Assembly (NCBI GenBank): GCA_012520575.1
Contig: JAAYOB010000030.1
Location: forward strand, 1 to 30,423
Length of the DNA: 30,423 bases
Reading direction: 5' to 3'
DNA from: Candidatus Stramentimicrobium fermentans
Lineage (GTDB): Bacteria > Atribacterota > Phoenicimicrobiia > Phoenicimicrobiales > Stramentimicrobiaceae
Shown here: positions 25,606 to 30,423 of the stretch, piece after piece
Layout: the number at the start of each line of letters is the position of its first letter
Position numbering within the stretch: position 1 is the first letter of the stretch
The notes under the pieces: model-generated
Told to the model about the DNA's origin: nothing
Seen by the model: only the letters and a program-made list of their open reading frames with translations
Database searches by the model: none
Position numbers and translations under genes: made by a program

Positions 25606-28044
25606 TTACTCTTTTTCTTCACTAAATTTTTTTAATTTTAGAGTAAATTCTAAAAGCTTTTGGTCAACCGAGTAATTTACTGTGTTTTTCTTAAATTTGC
25701 CATCCTTTTGTCTCTCGCCAGCCTTTCTGCCGGTTAATATTTCTATTCCCTGGTCAATAGTCTTAACCGCATAAAGATGAAACTTGCCGTTTTTAATTGC
25801 CTCTACTACATCTTCTCTTAACATAAGGTCGTGTATATTTAAATGTGGGATTAACACTCCTTGAGACCCGGTTAATCCTTTTGCTCTACATACATCGAAG
25901 AACCCTTCAATCTTTTGATTCACTCCACCGATGGGCTGAATCTCTCCTTTCTGATTTACAGAGCCGGTTACTGCGATATCCTGTCTTATAGGAATATCGG
26001 CAATACTGGAGATAATGGCATAAACTTCAGTGGAAGAAGCACTGTCTCCTTCTACTCCTGAATAGGATTGTTCAAAACATATACTGGCGCTAATAGTCAG
26101 AGGTTTATCCTGGGCATATTTGGAACGAAGGTAGCCGCTCAAGATCAGGACTCCTTTATTATGCGTCTTACCACTCAGGCCTGCTTCTCTCTCAATGTTT
26201 ATAATCCCTGCCTTGCCCATAGAGGTCTTAGCAGTAATTCTGGTGGGCTTACCAAAAGAGTACTCTCCTAAATCATATATGGAAAGGCCATTCACCTGCC
26301 CTACCACTGAGCCTTCAGTATCTATCATTAGGGTTCCTTCTTCAATCATTTCTTGGATTTTATTCTCGATAAGGCTTAATCTATCTATCTTTTCTCTAAT
26401 AGCGATAGTAATATGTTTCTTTTGGATAACTTGTTGCTGGTCTTGTTTAGCCCAATAATCAGCTTCCCTTAACAAGTCTACCAATTTATTGAAATGGGTG
26501 GACAGTTTATTTTTTCTTTCTGTTAATCTGACCGCGTATTCTATCACCCCTTCAATTCCACTCCGGTCAAAAGGAAGAAGTTTTTCCCTCTCGCATAAAC
26601 GTTTAATAAAACAGGCGTATTGATAGACACTCGCATCGTCATTTTTAGTAACTGTATCAAAATCCGCTTTTATTTTAAAAATTTTTTCAAAATCCTGGTC
26701 TCGGAGAAAAAGAAGCTGATAGAGAAAAGGGTCTCCAATCATAACTACCTTTACATTACATTCAATCGGTTCCGGCTTAAGAGCAGAGGTGCTGAACATA
26801 GGAAAAGGGTCATAAGCTTCCGGCTCTATCTTCTGATTCAATAGAGTCCTTTTTATAGCAGGCCAGACACCCGGCTCAAGCAAGACATCCAGAGCATTAA
26901 CTACCAGAAATCCGCCATTGGCTTTTAGAAAGGAACCCGCTTTTATTTTAGTAAAATCGGTAACTATATGTCCGGCTTGGGTTATTCTTCTTTCAATCAT
27001 GCCGAAAAGGTTTTTGTAAGAAGGATTGGTTTCCATTATAACCGGAGAGGTCTTGGTATCCGAATTGTCCACAATTACGTTTACCGAATAATCCGGGAAA
27101 GTATCCTTTATCTGAGGTAATCTTAAACCGGGAATAGCTGAGGTTTGTTCTTTTTTTTCCTGAAAACGATCTATATTTTCAAGTACACTCTTTTGCACCT
27201 CATTTAGGTAAAAATCGATAGCTTTGTTATTATACTTTTTCTTTATTTCACCAGCTTCTTCTTCTACTAAGGGAGTAATCATTTTTACCTCTAATTCAGA
27301 TAGCTTACTACTTAAATCTTTTTGCAGTACGCTAATCTTTTTTGAAATCTGAATTATCTCCTTAGAAAATTCCTGATGCTTCTTTTTAATTATTTCAGAT
27401 TCTTCCTTAGTCATTTTTCCCTCTGCTATCAATGTCTCTAAATTTTCTAAATTTGTGGGCTTCTCATCTATAACGGGGAGGATATCTGGTCTGGTATAGG
27501 GACCTATTTGAATCTGGACAATAGTAAAATTTTCTGCCTTTACCTTATCTTCAAGGTCCTTAATCAGCGTCTGCTGCCTCTTTTTATAGCTTTCCGTCAG
27601 GGTATCCTTGCTCCCCTGGTGTCTGTCGCTTTCTAAGATGGCAGGAATGTGTTCTTTTAAGGTATTAACCAGATTCTCCATATCTTTTTTAAATTGATTG
27701 CCCTGTCCGGCAGGTAGACTAATAGCCCTAGGCATATCAGGGTATTTAAAATTGTGTACATAACATTTATCATCAAAGATAATATTTGTCCTTTTTCTAT
27801 CTTGTAATAACATTCTGATAGTAGTGTGACGCCCTGTCCCTGATTTTCCGGTAATGAAAATATTATAACCCAAATATTCCATGTTCAGACCTAATTCCAG
27901 GGCCTTTAAAGCCCTTTCCTGTCCTAAAATTTCATCACATACCTCTAAATCATCAGTGGATGAAAAATCAGCCTTTTCTAAATTACAATACCATCTTAAC
28001 TGTTCATGGGGTACTGCCAGAGAGTTAGTTTTTCTGATATCCAT
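25606..28044 (-). CDS. Lon-like ATP-binding protease (YcbZ/LonB-like, S16 family)
   Basis: An 812-aa member of the Lon-related family that lacks the Lon N-domain. Residues 66-75 carry the P-loop GKSGTGRHTT, with Arg in place of the usual Lys, followed by a long coiled-coil insertion (about 130-300). The remainder of the AAA module includes GGFLVVNALDVLLEPGVWP and a helical lid. The C-terminal S16 protease domain has S668 in GDSASSTEV and K711 in GGVNQKIEG. Their 43-residue spacing equals the Ser679-Lys722 dyad of E. coli Lon, so it should be active. These enzymes degrade unfolded proteins; some members are reported to have ATP-independent peptidase activity. No membrane helix is seen, unlike archaeal LonB. 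ATG at 28044 with AGGAG five bases upstream, and a near-consensus promoter at 28131-28159. Confidence 0.92.
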   Translation of the reverse strand: MDIRKTNSLAVPHEQLRWYCNLEKADFSSTDDLEVCDEILGQERALKALELGLNMEYLGYNIFITGKSGTGRHTTIRMLLQDRKRTNIIFDDKCYVHNFKYPDMPRAISLPAGQGNQFKKDMENLVNTLKEHIPAILESDRHQGSKDTLTESYKKRQQTLIKDLEDKVKAENFTIVQIQIGPYTRPDILPVIDEKPTNLENLETLIAEGKMTKEESEIIKKKHQEFSKEIIQISKKISVLQKDLSSKLSELEVKMITPLVEEEAGEIKKKYNNKAIDFYLNEVQKSVLENIDRFQEKKEQTSAIPGLRLPQIKDTFPDYSVNVIVDNSDTKTSPVIMETNPSYKNLFGMIERRITQAGHIVTDFTKIKAGSFLKANGGFLVVNALDVLLEPGVWPAIKRTLLNQKIEPEAYDPFPMFSTSALKPEPIECNVKVVMIGDPFLYQLLFLRDQDFEKIFKIKADFDTVTKNDDASVYQYACFIKRLCEREKLLPFDRSGIEGVIEYAVRLTERKNKLSTHFNKLVDLLREADYWAKQDQQQVIQKKHITIAIREKIDRLSLIENKIQEMIEEGTLMIDTEGSVVGQVNGLSIYDLGEYSFGKPTRITAKTSMGKAGIINIEREAGLSGKTHNKGVLILSGYLRSKYAQDKPLTISASICFEQSYSGVEGDSASSTEVYAIISSIADIPIRQDIAVTGSVNQKGEIQPIGGVNQKIEGFFDVCRAKGLTGSQGVLIPHLNIHDLMLREDVVEAIKNGKFHLYAVKTIDQGIEILTGRKAGERQKDGKFKKNTVNYSVDQKLLEFTLKLKKFSEEKE

Positions 28045-28130
28045 GACTACTCCTAATATAACGTATTATTGTAAGCCCTTTTTAACATGTAATCATTTGT
28101 ATTATTTTGCATAGCAGCTCTACTCCTTTT

Positions 28131-28159
28131 ATTATAACAGCATATTTTCTATTTGTTAA
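28131..28159 (-). promoter_or_regulatory. Promoter of the Lon-like / TPR / LiaF-like gene set
   Basis: On the minus strand TTAACA (28159-28154) and TATAAT (28136-28131) are 17 bases apart, and the -10 is extended (TGTTATAAT, 28139-28131). This is the best promoter match in the window. Leader about 80 bases. Confidence 0.7.
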
Positions 28160-28313
28160 GGAACGATATTATGAGAAAAGAACAATATAGATTAACAACA
28201 GAATGGATTTAGGAATCAAAAGAAGTTTTTCCGAAAAGATGAATCTTTTACTTTTTTAATATATAATAAAATTTAAATAGAAGATGATAATTAGAACAGC
28301 AGGAGGGTAAGTA

Positions 28314-29300
28314 ATGTCAAGAAGTATAACTATTGTTTTTGTTTTATTGATAATTATTATTGCTGGTTTTGCTTTTATTAATTATAGCCGTTTAAATCAA
28401 ATGAAAAGTGATTTACTAAAAAGAGAAGAATTATTAGGTGAATCAGAGCGCCTACTCAAAGAGCAGGAGACCTCTATTTCAGAGTTAGCTGAAAAGATGC
28501 GAGAAGTAATAAGAAAACAGGAACACCCTCAACATGAGGGGATTGTTAGCAATATTGAAGGGGAATTACGGGGATTACAGTTGAAGGTAGATGAATTGGT
28601 GCAAATGCGAAAATCTGATACCGTGGATATAGTCCTTTTCGGAGAAGAAAAAGCAAAATTGGAAACATTGCTTTCGGAGAGAGAAGGCCAATGGCAGGAA
28701 AAAGCAGAAGAAAGCAAGAGAATAATCTCCTCTTTACACAATGAAATCCAAAAATATGAGTTGGAGAGCAAATTAATAAATGAGAAAATATTAGATATAG
28801 AAGGATATTTAGCTTCAGAACAATCACAACGAAAAGAACTGGAGCAAGATTTAACCAGGTTTCAAGAGACTATTGAGCACTTACAGGGGCAATTAGCCTT
28901 AAAACAGGACGATGAAAAATATGTACAGCAAATAAGCGAATTACTGTCTACCACTCAAGAACTAAAAGAAGAAATTTCGAAAAAGGATTCTACCTTAGTT
29001 CAATTTCAAAAAGAGTATCAGGAGATAGTTGAACAATTAAATGCTTATCGGCAGTATGTTGAAGAATTGAAACAAGAACTTGCCAATGCTAAAGAAATAG
29101 AAGATGCTCTCCGGAAAGAGCAATTGGCAGAAAAAGAAACCGGTTACTATGAAGTAAAGAGTGGAGACAATCTTTGGAATATTGCGAGAGGAAAATACCG
29201 GGATGGGATAGCCTGGACCAAGATATTTAAAGCTAACCAGGATCAGATTCAAAATCCTGATTTAATCTATCCCTATCAACAATTTGTTATCCCGGATTAA
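28314..29300 (+). CDS. Membrane-anchored coiled-coil protein with C-terminal LysM domain
   Basis: A 328-aa protein. Residues 4-24 form one hydrophobic helix (ITIVFVLLIIIIAGFAFIN) with no clear cleavage site, so it is likely an N-terminal membrane anchor. Residues 28-272 are almost wholly Glu/Lys/Gln/Leu-rich heptads, a long coiled coil. Residues 278-328 are a LysM domain (YYEVKSGDNLWNIARGKY...NPDLIYPYQQFVIP), which binds peptidoglycan N-acetylglucosamine. The layout suggests a rod linking membrane to cell wall. There is no catalytic domain. ATG at 28314 follows AGGAGGG at 28301-28307, and a TATAAT at 28262-28267 may be the -10. It is divergent from the Lon-like gene and convergent with the acyl-CoA synthetase, 22 bases away, with no terminator visible between them. 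Confidence 0.88.
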   Translation: MSRSITIVFVLLIIIIAGFAFINYSRLNQMKSDLLKREELLGESERLLKEQETSISELAEKMREVIRKQEHPQHEGIVSNIEGELRGLQLKVDELVQMRKSDTVDIVLFGEEKAKLETLLSEREGQWQEKAEESKRIISSLHNEIQKYELESKLINEKILDIEGYLASEQSQRKELEQDLTRFQETIEHLQGQLALKQDDEKYVQQISELLSTTQELKEEISKKDSTLVQFQKEYQEIVEQLNAYRQYVEELKQELANAKEIEDALRKEQLAEKETGYYEVKSGDNLWNIARGKYRDGIAWTKIFKANQDQIQNPDLIYPYQQFVIPD

Positions 29301-29322
29301 GAAAGCTAAGAAACAATGAAAA

Positions 29323-30423
29323 CTATTTTTCGCATATCCGGTCGATCTCTTTAGCGTATTTTTCATGGATAATAAATCTTTTTAATTTCAGACTTTCAGT
29401 CACCTCGTCCCTTTCCTGAGAAAAATCGTCAGCTAATAGATCTATGCCCATTATCGTTTCAAAAGGCTGGAAACCATTATCTTTGGACAGCAGCCTTTTT
29501 TGCTCCTGTTGAAAGAGAGATAGAACTTCTTTCTTTTTAATCAAGTCATATTTATCTCGATAAGCGATATTTTTAGCACGGGCAAATTCAGTGAGAGCTT
29601 CAAAGTCGGGGACAATCAAGGCTCCTAAACGAGGTTTATCCTGTCCCACTACTATAACCGTATTTATATAAGGACTCTCCCCTAACTTATCCTCTAAGGA
29701 CTGTGGTTCCACGTTTTCTCCACCTCTCAGTACTATGGTATCTTTGATTCTCCCGATAATTTTTAGATATCTGCCGTTATAGGTTTTTTTACCTAGGTCT
29801 CCGGTATTGAACCAGCCATCTTGTAATACCTCAGCAGTCTTCTTTTCATTCTTAAAATAGCCTTTCATAATCAAGTCACCCTTAGCCAGGATAATACCAG
29901 GCTGGCCGTGAGGGACTTCTAATTCCGTATTCTCTTTATCTACAACCTTAACCCAGGTTTGAGGGACTGGCTCACCAACAGTGTAAATTATAGGATTGTG
30001 TTGCCTTCTCCCGGCAATTACCGGAGAGGTTTCCGTTAATCCATATCCTTCTAATACCAAGACTCCTACTGAATCTAAAAAAATATCAATATCTTCCGGC
30101 AAAGCACCGCCACCGCTAATGGCAAATTTAATTTTACCGCCCAATGTAGCACGAATCTTTTGGAAGACCAGTTTATCGAATATATGATAGGCAAAGGATA
30201 GTCTTCTTACGGTACGCCGAGCATCTTCTATCTCCTGAGAAGAAAATTGGTCGCGGTCAAAGAGAGGCATGGTATTTTCTGCTATTCTTTTAGCCCGCTT
30301 ATATCTTCTGGCAACATCGCACCCTTTGAAAAAGAGCAGCCGGTGTAATTTGCCGCCACTTTTTATCTTTTGCATAATTCCCTTGTACAAACTCTGCCAA
30401 ATACGGGGAACAGTGCACATAAC
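29323..30423 (-). CDS. Long-chain acyl-CoA synthetase (AMP-forming), C-terminal part
   Basis: The coding frame is open to the right edge; an internal Met near 30420 is not the start, because VPRIWQSLYKGIM belongs to the middle of the family. The 365 or so visible residues carry GYGLTETSPV (AMP-binding), the GWFNTGDLG motif with the ribose-binding Asp, IIGRIKDTIVLRGGENVEPQ (hinge), and the C-terminal VTESLKLKRFIIHEKY ending of the long-chain FACS group. About 230-260 N-terminal residues, including the P-loop-like motif, lie outside the window. It activates fatty acids to acyl-CoA with ATP, for lipid recycling or degradation, probably at the membrane face. It is convergent with the LysM gene. 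Confidence 0.93.
   Translation of the reverse strand, partial: VMCTVPRIWQSLYKGIMQKIKSGGKLHRLLFFKGCDVARRYKRAKRIAENTMPLFDRDQFSSQEIEDARRTVRRLSFAYHIFDKLVFQKIRATLGGKIKFAISGGGALPEDIDIFLDSVGVLVLEGYGLTETSPVIAGRRQHNPIIYTVGEPVPQTWVKVVDKENTELEVPHGQPGIILAKGDLIMKGYFKNEKKTAEVLQDGWFNTGDLGKKTYNGRYLKIIGRIKDTIVLRGGENVEPQSLEDKLGESPYINTVIVVGQDKPRLGALIVPDFEALTEFARAKNIAYRDKYDLIKKKEVLSLFQQEQKRLLSKDNGFQPFETIMGIDLLADDFSQERDEVTESLKLKRFIIHEKYAKEIDRICEK

Overview
This 30.4 kb window is AT-rich chromosomal DNA (roughly 40% GC by eye) from an obligately anaerobic, fermentative bacterium. Two oxygen-sensitive enzyme classes point to anaerobiosis: a glycyl radical enzyme with its radical-SAM activase, and a tungsten-type aldehyde:ferredoxin oxidoreductase. 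The promoters that can be read look sigma-A-like, several with an extended -10 (TGnTATAAT). Shine-Dalgarno sites are strong and T-tailed hairpin terminators are present. The gene mix (lysine riboswitch, PyrR, LiaF-like protein, Lon-like YcbZ-type protease, tungsten AOR, HypD-type enzyme) would suit Atribacterota or a deep Bacillota/Thermotogota-like lineage. That placement is inference; no rRNA or marker-gene tree supports it. I found no tRNA, rRNA, CRISPR array, insertion sequence or phage gene.

Left part (1-7617): the tail of trmO, a small DUF4342 protein, and an exported SIMPL-domain protein on the minus strand. Then comes a plus-strand run of an alpha-glucan phosphorylase, an unrecognised 212-aa protein, purD and purH, with gaps of 43-51 bases. 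A C-terminal remnant of a DUF1015 protein follows purH.

Middle (7767-16322): pyrR stands alone with its own promoter-like element. Next is an AOR gene overlapping a class II aldolase by four bases, then a glycyl-radical activase and its enzyme. The enzyme matches trans-4-hydroxy-L-proline dehydratase (HypD) at the active-site positions I can recall. A full-length transketolase follows. The aldolase-AOR pair would suit cleavage of a deoxy-sugar phosphate followed by ferredoxin-linked oxidation of the released aldehyde.

Regulatory and decayed region (16323-19539): a strong promoter drives a complete lysine riboswitch (L box) with readable P1, antiterminator and terminator strands. The only gene downstream is a secreted amidohydrolase broken by three separate one-base deletions. 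About 730 bases of mostly gene-free DNA follow.

Right part (19540-30423): a bifunctional-nuclease/UVR protein, the disaggregase ClpB, and a minus-strand group of Lon-like protease, TPR protein and LiaF-like membrane protein. These are followed by a membrane-anchored coiled-coil LysM protein and the C-terminal two-thirds or so of a long-chain acyl-CoA synthetase that runs off the right edge. This part is dominated by protein quality control and envelope functions.
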